From contig CAJNDS010002409.1 in the NCBI GenBank assembly GCA_905221605.1, positions 215,001 to 279,000 on the forward strand: DNA of 64,000 nucleotides. The letters are read 5' to 3'. The notes below the pieces were generated by a model that saw nothing but the letters and a program-made list of their open reading frames with translations, was not told the DNA's origin and made no database searches. Shown here piece by piece: positions 50,148 to 60,187 of this stretch. Source of the DNA: Symbiodinium natans (taxonomy: Eukaryota; Sar; Dinophyceae; Suessiales; Symbiodiniaceae). The position numbers were made by a program, and so were the translations under genes. How positions within the stretch are numbered: the stretch's first letter is position 1; each line of letters starts with the position of its first letter.

Positions 50148-50283
50148 GGAGTTCCACTTCTCCCACCCTCCTGAGGATGGGAGTGTGCAAGGTGTCCGCT
50201 TCTTCTCACCGGTCCTTCCTCTGTGGGTTGGGGTGAGGTTTGGGCCGATTTGGCGTATCGTCCGGGAAGCGGGACAGTTGTAA
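50148..50283 (+). CDS. Putative terminal exon
   Basis: The frame reads FHFSHPPEDGSVQGVRFFSP, then PLWVGVRFGPIWRIV, and ends at TAA. Amino-acid composition is strongly protein-like. The acceptor is not obvious. Confidence 0.55.
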
Positions 50284-50387
50284 AAGCGGCCTTTCATCAC
50301 TGAGCCTTGCTTAGGGGTTCAGAACTTTACAGGTTTAGGGTTTATAGGGATTAGGGGTCAGAATGGTTCAGAGTTTGAGCCTCCCAG

Positions 50388-50467
50388 GGTACTTCAACTG
50401 CCCGCCAAGCACTGCCTCTTCGCGCGGGCACAGAATCTCCTGCGGATTCATGCTCCTGGGCTGAAGG
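50388..50467 (+). CDS. Putative internal exon
   Basis: Acceptor gagcctcccag (50387), donor GAAGG|GTGGAAGG. Reads LQLPAKHCLFARAQNLLRI. Confidence 0.55.
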
Positions 50468-50559
50468 GTGGAAGGGCTTCTAGGGGAGCTTGAGGTTTTG
50501 GGGTTTTTGGGGTTGTCTAGGGTGTTTATGGTTTAGGTTGTTGTGGCCTTGGATTTGGG

Positions 50560-50672
50560 CCGCCTCTTGGGGATGGAGCGGAAGAATTGAGTTGGATGAT
50601 GGACAAGGGGGGTGGTGCCAAATCCTCAAAAGCATCATCTTGTTTGCTTCCCTAATGCACAGCAGCTGCTAA
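50560..50672 (+). CDS. Putative terminal exon
   Basis: Reads WSGRIELDDGQGGWCQILKS, then IILFASLMHSSC and TAA. The 5' border is unclear. Confidence 0.45.
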
Positions 50673-50998
50673 CATGGTTGGGTGCTCGAAGCCCTACACA
50701 AACCTCAACCCTCACCTCATGAGACCCCAGCGGCCCTTATTCAGAGAATCGGCCATACAGAATCTCGAAGCCTTACCCTGAACATCCTAAGCCCTCAGCC
50801 CTACCTAAGCCACGTCATACTACGAAAAGCGCAACAACGAAGACCACGTCTCGAGCTCGAAATCCTAACAGGTCCAAAATTCTATACACCCTCATGAAGC
50901 CAAGAAAACGCTACACCCAACAAGCCTTCCTAAACCCTATAACCCTAAGCCATCTAAACCCTAAAGCCCTAAACCCCACGAGCCTGCACGTTTCGCAG

Positions 50999-51078
50999 GC
51001 CCCACACCCTGCAGAGCCTGCGGCCTCGGTGCCCGACACACCCGAAGCCCTGAGAAAGGCCCGTGGTTTCCCTGGAGG
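50999..51078 (+). CDS. Putative internal exon
   Basis: AG|GC acceptor (gtttcgcag|GCCCCA), donor GGAGG|GTTTGGAG. Reads EPAASVPDTPEALRKARG. Confidence 0.55.
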
Positions 51079-51214
51079 GTTTGGAGCCCGAAACAGATTC
51101 GAAGGTTTAAGGTTTCGGGGTTTAGGGGTTTAGGGCTTGGAGATGTGTAGGGTCTTGGTTTAGCATTGAGGTTGTAGGGTGCAGTGAAGGGAAGGGTTGG
51201 GGCTTTGTTCGCAG

Positions 51215-51268
51215 GAGCCGCCTGGGTTCGGCGCCCAAAAGAAAAATAGCCTACTGGTTCTTAGTTGA
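51215..51268 (+). CDS. Putative terminal exon with stop
   Basis: Acceptor ggctttgttcgcag (51214). Reads EPPGFGAQKKNSLLVLS, TGA at 51266-51268. Confidence 0.5.
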   Translation, partial: EPPGFGAQKKNSLLVLS

Positions 51269-51820
51269 GAGTGGGGGAATGAGTACCTTATGTCCCCTAC
51301 GTAGCCCTTTAAGGAATTCACATTGTAGCTTCCCTCATTCCCATTCCGCACCAGTAAGATATTTCAGTATTGTTCTTGGGTACCCTAGTTCCATTTACAC
51401 AGATGTCATGGGGCTTGAGGCGTCCCACTGGGTTTTCTTGAATTCGGAGCATTCGATTCAAATTGTGTCTAGGGTTCAGGCCTCGTAAGTTGCGGCACTA
51501 GGCACCAGGATGTTCGCGGTATTCATGGTGTTGGGATTCAGGACATGGAGGTTTAGGTTTGGGTTTGTTTTGGGGTTAGGTGATGGCATGGGCCCAGGCT
51601 TATTAGTTTTTGGCCTTAGGCGCTTAGGAGTGCGGCTTCCCCCCAGAATTCTCATTCGATACACGGTAAGATGGCATCAAGTCTTGATATGGCAGGATAT
51701 ATATACCAACCAGCAAAGTCCCTTTCATTTGCACGGCAGAACCCGTAAATCCGAGGCTCCAGTTGCAAGGTGCCAAGGATCCCTGATAGAGAACCTTAAT
51801 AGACCATCAACCTTCACCTG

Positions 51821-52054
51821 TTGTTGCTGCATCCCGGGATTAAAAAGGACTTCCACAGATATCCCTCAGAGTTCTCCACATCCCAGAAAGATAAGAGGTT
51901 GGTAACACCCAGACATCTTGGGGCGGGGTGTCCCGCGCTTGGGAGAGGTGCCACGCCGCGACCGCGAGCGTTCCTTGCTCGTCTGCGGTTTGGGAGGTGG
52001 CATGGGATTCTCACAGGGCTTGTAAAGGAGGATGACTGGGCCAGGTGTGCTTAG
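51821..52054 (+). CDS. Putative coding stretch, basic protein end
   Basis: An open frame of 77 codons to TAG includes IKKDFHRYPSEFSTSQKDKR and FGRWHGILTGLVKEDDWARC. It may hold an inner intron. No family is recognised. Confidence 0.5.
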   Translation: MLLHPGIKKDFHRYPSEFSTSQKDKRLVTPRHLGAGCPALGRGATPRPRAFLARLRFGRWHGILTGLVKEDDWARCA

Positions 52055-52425
52055 CTAAGGCCTTAGACACCGTCCAGTACACCCTATATATATGATATTT
52101 ATATGCATGTATATGGGTATTCCCCAAGGTAGGGGTACCTTTAGTGTGCCCAAATACTCTTGTCCTTCCTATCCACCCTGAATACCCTGTCTTCTTTTTG
52201 CGCTGCCCTCAGAAGAAGTAGTTGGTCCATTCTCTGTGTATATGCTTTGGCCCCGTGGGTCGGGTTCGAGGTAGGCCATTGACTACCTGTCTGCCCTGAA
52301 ATCGACCTTGCACCCCCTGAAACCCTAAATCCCCAAAAACCCAGAGAAACTTTTTTGTTTTAGCTCGGTGAGTCTGAAACCGTTAGCGCAGAAACCTAAA
52401 ACCCCTGCATCGAACCCTGTCCCAG

Positions 52426-52474
52426 GTCCTACGCCTTGTCCGTGCGGAGAGGACGCAGGCGCGAAAGCAGCGCG
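52426..52474 (+). CDS. Putative exon with consensus donor
   Basis: Acceptor accctgtcccag (52425), donor CGCG|GTAAGG. Reads VLRLVRAERTQARKQR. Confidence 0.6.
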
Positions 52475-53140
52475 GTAAGGATGCGAAGGGCTGTGATTTG
52501 TTTGGGAAGGAGCGACTTAGAGCGTTTAGGCTCATGGGGCTTATGGGGTTTAAAGGCTCACGGGTTGAGGGGGGTAGTATACTGCATTTTCAAAGGTCCC
52601 CACCATGTCTGCAATCTAAGACATTCGGACTTCGGAGATTTCAGTGTTTAACCCAAGACCTCCGGCTACTATAGTGCCCCAAACCCTGAACCCCAAACCC
52701 TGAGTCCCAAACCAGGCCCTGAACCCAAGCAAGACGCACTGAAGCCCCAAACAATCTCACAGCTTTACGCTCCTAAACGCCCGAATCCGAGAATCCTATT
52801 GACCGCTATAACCCTGAAGTGCTATAGAACCCTGAAATCCTAGAATGGACTCCTTGAATCCTAAAAGCCTTGATTTCCTAATTCCTTGTTGAGTCTACAA
52901 ATTCCTTGAATCTCATCCTGCGGCGTGCCCAGAAATCATGACGTCCTAAACCCAAGAACCCGAAATCCTAACTCTCAAAACTTTACATAACTCCAAAAGA
53001 ACTCTCTGACTCTCTACTCTCATTTGTTGGGTTACAGGTGTTTTGTGTTTTTTGCGGGGTGGGGGGGGGGGGGGGGCTCCCACTATGCCGAGGTTTTTAC
53101 CATCACAGACCCGAGAGCAATAAACAACAAGCCCTATAAA
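52475..53140. other. Intronic/intergenic stretch
   Basis: Decayed heptamers, many CCTGAA/CCTTGAAT variants, and a poly-G run at 53057-53074. No exon recognised. Confidence 0.4.
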
Positions 53141-53149
53141 CCTTCTGAA

Positions 53150-53221
53150 GCGAAAGAGAAATCGACTCTAGGACAGTGCTTGGCCCTGGTCTGCTCACGC
53201 CTCCATCCGCAGGCAGATTAC
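53150..53221 (+). CDS. Putative exon
   Basis: ccttctgaag precedes KEKSTLGQCLALVCSRLHPQ, then a GC donor (CCGCAG|GCAGAT) or the stop TAG. Confidence 0.5.
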
Positions 53222-53363
53222 TAGGGCTTGCAGGCTTTATGGGTTTCTAGGGTTTATACAGGTTTTACAGGGTGCTATAGGGTTTGCAGGTTTTGCAGGG
53301 CTTATAGGGTTCCATGGTTTGGGGTTGTAAGGATTGTTTGAGGGCTGAGGTGCGTTTTGACAG

Positions 53364-53432
53364 CCTCGGCTGGTGGGGGCGCGGGGGGACGTTGAGGGGC
53401 TACTTTCCGCGTTTCTTGACGTGATGAGCATG
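53364..53432 (+). CDS. Putative exon
   Basis: Acceptor gcgttttgacag (53363). Reads RLVGARGDVEGLLSAFLDVM; open to a TGA at 53471. Confidence 0.55.
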
Positions 53433-53561
53433 AAGAGGTGTTGTAGGGCCTTCGGAGTTAGGGTCCACTGAGTCTACTGCAGTTGGCTTGCGAAGTTGCG
53501 AGCTTAGAAAACCCATCTGCGTGCTCCTCGACAAGACCCGAAACCATGGAACCACAGCATC

Positions 53562-53885
53562 ATGCGCGCAATAGGCGAAGCAAACGCTCCCTGGACACTT
53601 AGAGACTTAAACTTGACGACACTGCTAACCCTAAGCTGGAATCCGCAACCACACATGAGCTTCCGCCAAATTCCTTCCGCGCAGCTCATGTCGGATGCAC
53701 GTAAGGATTCTACCAGTTTCCTGGTGCCCCCTAGACTTGACGGTATATACCGATATTACTGGAAGGGGCTTGTAGGACAGCATGTCTGCACAATGGCCAA
53801 TTCTTGCAAGCCTCGCCTGGCGACCTCCTTTCTTCAGGGCTTGGGGCAGAGTGGGGGTTCGGTTCCTGGCTTGAAGACCGCCTGA
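53562..53885 (+). CDS. Putative coding stretch
   Basis: A 107-codon frame includes LRDLNLTTLLTLSWNPQPHM, SARKDSTSF-like DARKDSTSFLVPPRLDG and YRYYWKGLVGQHVCTMANS. It may be one or two exons (acceptor ccttccgcgcag inside). Confidence 0.5.
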   Translation: MRAIGEANAPWTLRDLNLTTLLTLSWNPQPHMSFRQIPSAQLMSDARKDSTSFLVPPRLDGIYRYYWKGLVGQHVCTMANSCKPRLATSFLQGLGQSGGSVPGLKTA

Positions 53886-53936
53886 ATATGTTCCATAGTT
53901 ATTATTTGCTGTTCGGGCTCGTTAAAGTTTGCCAGC

Positions 53937-54019
53937 AGTATCTTGTGGTTTTTGGGTGCCTGCGCAGCCGCAGACCTCGACACGCGGCCCTGAGCCCTTA
54001 TCCTAGAAATAGTAATTAA
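53937..54019 (+). CDS. Putative exon
   Basis: Acceptor agtttgccag. Reads QYLVVFGCLRSRRPRHAAL, open to TAA. Confidence 0.45.
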
Positions 54020-54142
54020 ATAGGCAGTTTGTGTTCGGTGTAGGTGATGGCCTTGCCAGATTTATTGCTGTTAGTTTTCGTGTTCTACCCTATGAAATGA
54101 GCCTTATGGTTGATCTCTTTTTGTCATTTTTTATGATTGCAG

Positions 54143-54271
54143 GCCGATGTCCTCCGAAAGGAGCCGGGCACTTACAACCATCTGAACATGCCGCCTTTGT
54201 GGCGGGGCGGGGGTGGTTGTACAGGTTTGGTGTTGAGCTCTAAAACTGTAGTTGCACTGAGCCGCCTTTGA
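54143..54271 (+). CDS. Putative exon with stop
   Basis: Very strong AG|GC acceptor (catttttatgattgcag-type, 54142). Reads ADVLRKEPGTYNHLNMPPLW, then open to TGA 54269-54271; a GT donor (TACAG|GTTTGG) is an alternative end. Confidence 0.6.
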   Translation, partial: ADVLRKEPGTYNHLNMPPLWRGGGGCTGLVLSSKTVVALSRL

Positions 54272-54290
54272 GCAATTTCAATTCTTTAGG

Positions 54291-54412
54291 AACCGCAGTG
54301 GTAGGATTAGGTTCTCGGGCAACACTAGATAAACATGTACAGGTCACTTTTGATCACTCAGATTCTGGGGAACAACGTCTTTCGGGCCCACCGGAAGTGC
54401 AGAGGGATACAC
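54291..54412 (+). CDS. Putative exon
   Basis: Acceptor atttcaattctttag (54290). Reads AVVGLGSRATLDKHVQVTF then HSDSGEQRLSGPPEV. Confidence 0.45.
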
Positions 54413-54480
54413 ACTTAAACCCTAACCAAGATTCCCCCAAGGCTCCCTGGGCGCCCACTATGTTTACAGAACCAGGCTAG

Positions 54481-54580
54481 CTGCGGCGGTGGAGACCACG
54501 ACTTTGTTAGGCTGCGGCACGTCCTGCCGCAGGCAGGAGAGGGGCGCCGGTCGACATGCATCATGCATCTCAGGCTTAGG
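54481..54580 (+). CDS. Putative exon, two frames open
   Basis: One frame reads GGGDHDFVRLRHVLPQAGEG, another AVETTTLLGCGTSCRRQERG. GC-rich and protein-like; the frame is undecided. Confidence 0.35.
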
Positions 54581-54860
54581 AGGCCTAGGGGTGAAGGACA
54601 AAGTGCTTGGGGATGCTTTGGGATGATGGGATTTGAGGGGTCTAGGGCATGGATTTTGCACCCGGCGTTAGCTTCTGTAGGGTTCGTGGTGCCCCCGGCC
54701 ACGCACCAGGGATAAGATGTCAACACAGCCCAAACGCCTAATTATTGCCCTGAATCACCCTCCCCTAAACCCCCCAAAAAAGCTCAAAGCTAAGGCCAGC
54801 CCGAAATCGTTCCCCCCCGTCCCCCAAACCCCCCCACCCCGCAACCGCCCTGCTCGGCAG

Positions 54861-54905
54861 GCCTCCAGGCGTGTAGACTTCCGCGAGGTGGAGAGCGGCT
54901 GGAAG
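54861..54905 (+). CDS. Putative 15-codon micro-exon
   Basis: AG|GC acceptor (tgctcggcag|GCCTCC) and consensus-like donor TGGAAG|GTCGGA. Phase 0; reads ASRRVDFREVESGWK. Confidence 0.6.
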
Positions 54906-54932
54906 GTCGGAAGTTCGCCTGCTGTGCCTTAG

Positions 54933-55045
54933 CAGCCCAATACATGTTTGTAGAGCAGCCAAGCATCTTCAAAGGTGCCCGAGGCCAACAATGCCCGAGC
55001 GGCCAGAAACACATCGGGCCCACTCGGTTAAGATTTCCACTATCT
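54933..55045 (+). CDS. Putative exon
   Basis: Acceptor gtgccttag. Reads QYMFVEQPSIFKGARGQQCP, open to TAA. The inferred intron before it is only about 27 nt, so the borders need checking. Confidence 0.5.
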
Positions 55046-55697
55046 TGGTACTTTTAAATGGGTCCAGACCTGAGTGGCCCGTCCGCAACGTCAGCGATTG
55101 GTCCGAAAGACTTTTTAGACCACTTGAAAATACATTTACCCCCGGAACTGCTTGAGATTTTGCAAAAGAACAAATCGGGCCCATTGAGCTTCGCAAAACT
55201 GTAGAACAGGCCTCGGGTACTTGACTGCGTATCATCCTACGACCCTGAATCGAACCCAGCCAAGTTTTGTGCAATGTAAAGAAGTCGAATTACCTTCTCT
55301 CTTATCCGCCAAGACCACCGGCAAATAGCGCATAAAGGTCCTGCGCACTTAGGGCTTTAGACGTTGTTTGGTGTGGGTATTGGGGTTTATCCTCAGGGTG
55401 GGGCTTTGGTGTGCGATGTTGCCAGAGGGCATCGGAAATCGAGGCTAGTTGAGGCTTAGGATGAAGAAAATTGGCCTTAGGGTTTGCACTTAGGTTAGGG
55501 TGCAGGGCTGCCAGGCTTTCAGTTTAGGTCTTCTTTGACCTTCACACATGTTTACGACCAGCCTTTGGAAAGTGTTTCTTGGCTTAGCAGGCAGTCCTTG
55601 GGTTTCGAGTTCGCAGCTTCACTGCAACCAAAGTCGGAGAATGCAACCCCTTATGGGGACATTCTGACCCTGACATTGGGTCAAAGCCTCTAATCAG

Positions 55698-55796
55698 GGT
55701 GTGATCTCTGGGGAAAATCAAACCGGGGAGGAAGCCCGTCGTCACCGGTGTGAAAAGAAAAGCCAGGCAGCGGAGGAGGTCCACAGCCTCAGCCGG
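55698..55796 (+). CDS. Exon, coiled-coil type, canonical donor
   Basis: Acceptor cctctaatcag (55697); donor AGCCGG|GTAAGAAC is near-consensus. Exactly 33 codons, phase 0, reading RRHRCEKKSQAAEEVHSLSR at its end. It joins the exon at 55941 in frame across a repeat-filled intron. Confidence 0.7.
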
Positions 55797-55828
55797 GTAA
55801 GAACTGAGCTGCCCCGCTCGGTGTGTAC

Positions 55829-55921
55829 CCTAAACCCTAAACCCGAAACCCTAAACCCTAAACCCGAAACCCGAAACCCTAAACCCGAAACCCGAAACCC
55901 GAAACCCTAAACCCTAAACCC
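55829..55921 (+). repeat. CCCTAAA/CCCGAAA array inside a 144-nt intron
   Basis: Thirteen heptamers, alternating CCCTAAA and CCCGAAA. They fill most of the intron 55797-55940. Confidence 0.95.
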
Positions 55922-55940
55922 AACCTCTTTCCACTTGCAG

Positions 55941-56015
55941 CTCTGGGACTTCGAGTTCTGCCGCCTGCGGGATGCAGAGGCCTGGCGGGCGCCCAACGCC
56001 CCGAAGACTCGGAAG
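55941..56015 (+). CDS. Exon following the repeat-filled intron
   Basis: Very strong acceptor cctctttccacttgcag (55940). Reads LWDFEFCRLRDAEAWRAPN, continuing the frame of the previous exon. The frame remains open to 56177, so the end is uncertain. Confidence 0.65.
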
Positions 56016-56693
56016 CCTCAATCACCTACTTGTGACCTACTTGTGTATTGTTTTGCAAATTTTCCGGGGACCACAATGAACCCTGAAATTGGGGTCGTGC
56101 ACCCTATACTACTCAAAGTCCTTTCAAGGTACATGATAGGGTTTATGGGTTCATTTGGTCCCTCTTATAAGGTTTAGGGGCTCCCTTTTAGAAGATACCG
56201 TACTATACAAGGGACCCAAAAACTACCGGGTTTGGGTTTGTCGGTTTGTAGGGTAGGGGTTTGGGTATGCCAGACTTCCTAAAATTCCCAGAGCCCTGGA
56301 AGTTAGTGGGTCCACGCGACGGGATGTAGGCTTTGGGGCTTGTAGGGAGAAGCAAATTTTGGGGTTTAGGTGTACAGGAGCTTAGAACGTCTGATCTGCT
56401 GATTTGTTTCCATTGTTCTTCAGGCCACGCGGATGCCCTGGTCTTGAAATTACTGTACGGACACTAAACTTGACGGCTGTTTCCTCTTTGCCGAGCACCT
56501 CCGAACTCACTTATCGGTTTTTGGGACCATCGCCCCATTACCCCAAACTAGACCGGGATAGCTCTCTGCGTAATTCTTGATCGGGCGGGGCACAAAGGCC
56601 TGAGCCTTGGCTGGGGCTGCAGGGTGTCGGGGTTCAGGGCTTCTGGAGGAGAGGGCTCAGACGTTTTGAGGGTCTCAAAGCCCACACCTGCAG
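56016..56693. other. Intronic/intergenic stretch
   Basis: Partly an open extension of the previous exon (to 56177), then decayed TTTAGGG-type DNA; no other exon recognised. Confidence 0.35.
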
Positions 56694-56772
56694 CCGACCA
56701 GGCTCTACATGACAAGTTCTTCAAGCAGATGAAAGACATCGAGGAGGTTGACCCTCAGAGTGTTGGTGGAGG
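56694..56772 (+). CDS. Putative internal exon, charged helix
   Basis: Acceptor ccacacctgcag (56693). Reads DQALHDKFFKQMKDIEEVDP then QSVGGG; GT donor GGAG|GTCAAC is possible. Confidence 0.6.
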
Positions 56773-56805
56773 TCAACTAAAGCCAAGACTCCCCTGAGGT
56801 TTCAG

Positions 56806-57017
56806 GCATGAGGTTGCGAACGGAGAGTCCTTTTTCGTAAATGAAGCTGAACTCGTTTCTGGCTTTCGCTTGAGGTGCGATGCCTCCACATGGAGGAAAT
56901 CCAGAAGGAGCCCGCGCAAGCCCAGGGACCATGGCCACATCCCATTTTTCTTAGGGGAGCAGCTCGGATGGAAGGAGATGCGGAGGGGCCTCACCGAACT
57001 GCGCAGCGAGGTTGAAG
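56806..57017 (+). CDS. Putative long exon
   Basis: Acceptor ctgaggtttcag (56805), GC donor GAAG|GCTTTGC. The frame of 70 codons includes ANGESFFVNEAELVSGFRLR, a basic stretch, and GWKEMRRGLTELRSEVEG. tttttcttag at 56954 is an alternative inner acceptor. Confidence 0.6.
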
Positions 57018-57232
57018 GCTTTGCTTTTTGTTGCGGCGGGCCGGGGGGTTAGGGGTTAGTTAGGGATTTAGCACGTCGTACTCGAGTCTTCGAGGTTTTG
57101 GGGGCTTATTGGGCTTAACTAGGAATCCCGGGTCCTAAGCTCCTAAAGCTACAGTTACAAGGGTGAGGGCTAGGCCGGGCTAGGACCCCCTTTTGCTCCT
57201 CTAGCTATCTTGTGTCCTTCTCTGGGTTGCAG

Positions 57233-57308
57233 AATGGAAGGAGATGGAACAAAAGGTTTAGAGGGCTTTCTTTCGGCGAGTTCTCCAGCTTCCTACAGGA
57301 TGTTAACG
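57233..57308 (+). CDS. Putative internal exon
   Basis: Acceptor cttctctgggttgcag (57232), donor AACG|GTTGGTGG. Reads NGRRWNKRFRGLSFGEFSSF. Another frame stays open to 57518. Confidence 0.5.
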
Positions 57309-57880
57309 GTTGGTGGGGCCCAGGGGCTTCGAGCCTCAAAGGTTTCCTTTGGGCTTATTGAAGTGCTGCAGAATTCCCAGCCTTCCAACAGATCCTACAC
57401 CCTCAAGTTTGCATCCCACCCCAAAACTCTCCATAAACCCGGCCTGCCAACCCTAATGGCCAAATCTCTAGATGTTGCATTTGTGGTATACACCCCAAAT
57501 GCAAGCGCTCGTTTTTGAAAAACACTGAAGCCCCGGACGGCGCACGATGAGCAAACCTCTTAAGTCTCAAACCCCTTGCCCCTATAAACCTCCCATAAAC
57601 CCAACAGAGCCCCGGAGGTCTGCGCGGGTTCCAGGCGCCTGGGCAGGTCTATAAGGCTTCAGGTGTTTAGGGGGTTTCGGGTGTTGAGTTCAGGGGCTTT
57701 AGTGTTCAGGGAGCTTAGGGTTCAGGGGTTGCTGGGTTTAGGGGAATTTCGGGTTTAGGCGGGTTTGAGACCTCAGATGCTGAAGGTCCGTTCTGGCCTA
57801 CATGCGCTCATGAGGATGAAGGTTTCGATGCTGCTTCTGTGACTTGAGGTCCTTGGAATGAGACAGTCGACAGTGACCTC
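57309..57880. other. Stretch with weak coding signal
   Basis: An open frame continues to 57518; after that, decayed TTTAGGG copies. Confidence 0.35.
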
Positions 57881-57882
57881 AA

Positions 57883-58215
57883 GTGTGCCAGCATGCTCGA
57901 ATGAACATGTTCAAGAAGCATGCAGCTGTGCTCAACTTAACTGTCTTTGTGAAACCTAAGACTGCAACAATCCCATACGCATGCAGTCATGATGAAAGGT
58001 TGGGACGTGCAGCTGCACGAACACACCTCAGATTTCTGAAGTGCAAAATGCTGTCATGTAGCATTATGAGGAAACGAAAAGAAAAACGACCGGCTCGACC
58101 CACCATACTTTGCTGTCCACCGCCAAGCAGCTGCAGTGCGATGTCATTTCTGACAATCTGCAAGGCAACGCCTTACCAACTAGGCTACTGGGTCCCCAAA
58201 GCCTCAAATGCCTAA
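57883..58215 (+). CDS. Possible ORF of 110 codons, unknown
   Basis: An open frame from 57883 includes FKKHAAVLNLTVFVKPKTA and a basic patch RKRKEKRPAR. The minus strand over 58091-58187 contains tRNA-like box A and box B look-alikes, so part of this could be a SINE remnant. Confidence 0.3.
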   Translation: MCQHARMNMFKKHAAVLNLTVFVKPKTATIPYACSHDERLGRAAARTHLRFLKCKMLSCSIMRKRKEKRPARPTILCCPPPSSCSAMSFLTICKATPYQLGYWVPKASNA

Positions 58216-58439
58216 AAGCTTAAACTGCCCAATCCCAAACGGAAGGCACAACCCCCATTACGTCTCAAATACGCAAATACAAAGTATGAGAGAATTCAAG
58301 CAATTCCGTTAGATGAGCTTTGGAGGTTGAAGGTAATAAGTCGTGGATTGAACGGCAAAATTAGGGTGTAATGTTTCGCAAGATTGAGGGCTTACGGTTT
58401 ATAAGATTTAGGTTTTAGGGATTCGGGCTCTGACGCCAG

Positions 58440-58622
58440 TCCCTTCGCGACACGCTGGCCGCGTCGCTGCAGCCAATTCTCGATGAGTGCTCCGCCTCAA
58501 GTGAGGGCTCTTCTAAATCAAGACTCCTCTTCGTGGGCTGCCAGGAGTCCATTGTTGTTAAGTTGTTGTTTATCATGTTCCTACGAAGCCGCAATCATTG
58601 CTGTCTTTGCCAGCGCTCCTAG
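58440..58622 (+). CDS. Putative terminal exon
   Basis: Acceptor ctctgacgccag (58439). Reads SLRDTLAASLQPILDECSAS and a hydrophobic part ESIVVKLLFIMF, stop TAG 58620-58622. A 109-codon frame in another phase overlaps it but lacks this border. Confidence 0.55.
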   Translation, partial: SLRDTLAASLQPILDECSASSEGSSKSRLLFVGCQESIVVKLLFIMFLRSRNHCCLCQRS

Positions 58623-59287
58623 AACAGCATATCTGCATGCCGCATCTGCAAGGGGAGCCAAGTTCGATCAAGCATCAAAGCCGGATTCATCGTTCTTGAG
58701 ACTCCTCAATCCCGAAGTCGCTGAATGGCGTGAAATCCTGGCCACAAGGGGTTTAGGGCCGTTTAGGGCTTCGGGTTTCAAGGCTGCAGCAACAAAAGCG
58801 CAACAGGCCTAAGATAACCCCTAAAGAGCCGAAGAGACCCAGGGTTGAGGAGTTAGATGTTGGAATTTGTAGGGTTCGCATATGGCCACGGAGACACCCC
58901 AGGCTTTCCGAGCTCCGGGAGGCGGTTGTCACCCAGGTTCCCCTCTGCTCTCTTCTAGGGTTTAGGGTTTCGGGATGTTTCGGGTTTAGGGTCTGGGGGT
59001 TAGGGTTTAGGGCTTAGGGAACCGATGATCGGAGGAGGGAGGGCTAAACATATGCAGCGTTGCATAATTGATCATTGTTTTTGGGGTTACTTGTCGCGCG
59101 TGTTGGGCTTGGTCTTAGTAAGACTTTCTTTGGTTTTGAGAGCACTCTGTTGCTTATAAGGGTGGGGATCTGATCTCCGTGAAGCATTGTGTAGAGAGCT
59201 TATGAACCAAGTCAGGGAAGCAGGCCGCTACACACCACACACCCGAAAGCCCTAAACCCTGAATCCACAGCTTTGTCGCATTGCCAG
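58623..59287. other. Probable intergenic DNA before the IQ-motif gene
   Basis: Decayed TTTAGGG (58955-59020) and AT-richer DNA. No exon seen. Confidence 0.4.
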
Positions 59288-59359
59288 GTTCAACCGAGCA
59301 AGGTGGCTGCATGCAACGTCGACAAGGCAGCGGCGGCCCAGGAGATACTTGCGATCCCC
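59288..59359 (+). CDS. Putative exon at the start of the IQ region
   Basis: Acceptor tcgcattgccag. Reads KVAACNVDKAAAAQEILAIP, loosely like the helix before an IQ motif. Confidence 0.35.
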
Positions 59360-59548
59360 TAAAGTAAAGCCTGGCGTTGTTCTACATTCACAAGGGCCCG
59401 GAATTTGGAACAAGCCACAAGTCTTCCCGATCCAGAATGCGTAGTCTGCAGAAAATATTTAAATATTCAGGGTGTGGGGGGGGGGTTTTCGTCTTAGGCG
59501 GAGCAAGGTGGCCCCCAATGGCCCCTTATTTTGGGGCTTCCTTTGCAG

Positions 59549-59667
59549 GGACGTCCTTGACTGGAATACCATCATTCTGCAGAGACTACGCGACCAATTG
59601 GGTTCCAAAACAGGTTCATCGGGAGGAGCACGAAAGGCAGCAGGAGGAAGCGGCCACCAAGATCCAG
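59549..59667 (+). CDS. IQ-motif protein: exon ending in the first half of an IQ motif
   Basis: Acceptor gcttcctttgcag (59548); an inner acceptor gttccaaaacag (59613) is also possible. The last 18 codons read VHREEHERQQEEAATKIQ and end at a GC donor ATCCAG|GCACTT. AATKIQ is the first part of a calmodulin-binding IQ motif; the rest lies on the micro-exon at 60158. In another phase the first half of this stretch reads DVLDWNTIILQRLRDQLG. Confidence 0.65.
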
Positions 59668-59994
59668 GCACTTTCCAGGTGTTTGAAGAGGAGTTGGCTC
59701 CGAAGAATTTGTGGTGTCAGTTGTACGTACTGTGTGGAAACCCTGCATACTCCCGGTAGAGATGCTGGCTGGCCCCCTCAACCAGCCAACCTCAGTTTCG
59801 AACCCGCCAGACCCTAAACAGCGCAACCTCGATTGTGAGTGTTTTGAGGGCGGCGTTTGGTTCTGTATCTCTTGGAGCCCAGCATCAGAAACCAAGACTA
59901 TGATAGACATTCCAAAGCCACGTCCCAATCGACTGTGTTGGGTTTAGTTTAGGATTGGACTTGTGCAGCTTATCAGGTGCATGTAGGTTTAGGG

Positions 59995-60113
59995 TTTAGG
60001 GGTTAGGGTTTATAGGGTTTCTAGGGTTTATAGAGTTTATAGGGTTTATAGGATTTATAGGGTTTATAGGGTTTATAGGGTTTACAGGGTTTAGGGTTTA
60101 GGGTTTGGGTCTG
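59995..60113 (+). repeat. TTTAGGG/TTTATAGGG array in the IQ gene intron
   Basis: About fifteen G-strand units, mostly the TTTATAGGG variant, inside the intron 59668-60157. Confidence 0.9.
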
Positions 60114-60157
60114 CCATGAACCCCTTTGAAGCCCAAACCCCACCACGGCACTGAAAG

Positions 60158-60187
60158 GCGGTCCACCGCGGCAACATGGCGCGGAAG
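60158..60187 (+). CDS. IQ-motif protein: 30-nt micro-exon 1 (second half of IQ motif)
   Basis: Ten codons AVHRGNMARK between ctgaaag (60157) and GC donor CGGAAG|GCATCT. Joined to the preceding ...KIQ it gives IQ-x3-RG-x3-R, the full calmodulin-binding IQ consensus. Three further copies occur at 61386, 62784 and 63871. Confidence 0.7.

Noticed and set aside
55236-55320. tRNA gene on the minus strand (GGTTCGATTC box B and a 5-bp anticodon-like stem)
   Set aside because: The T-stem has only three pairs and no proper acceptor stem closes. It does not make a cloverleaf.
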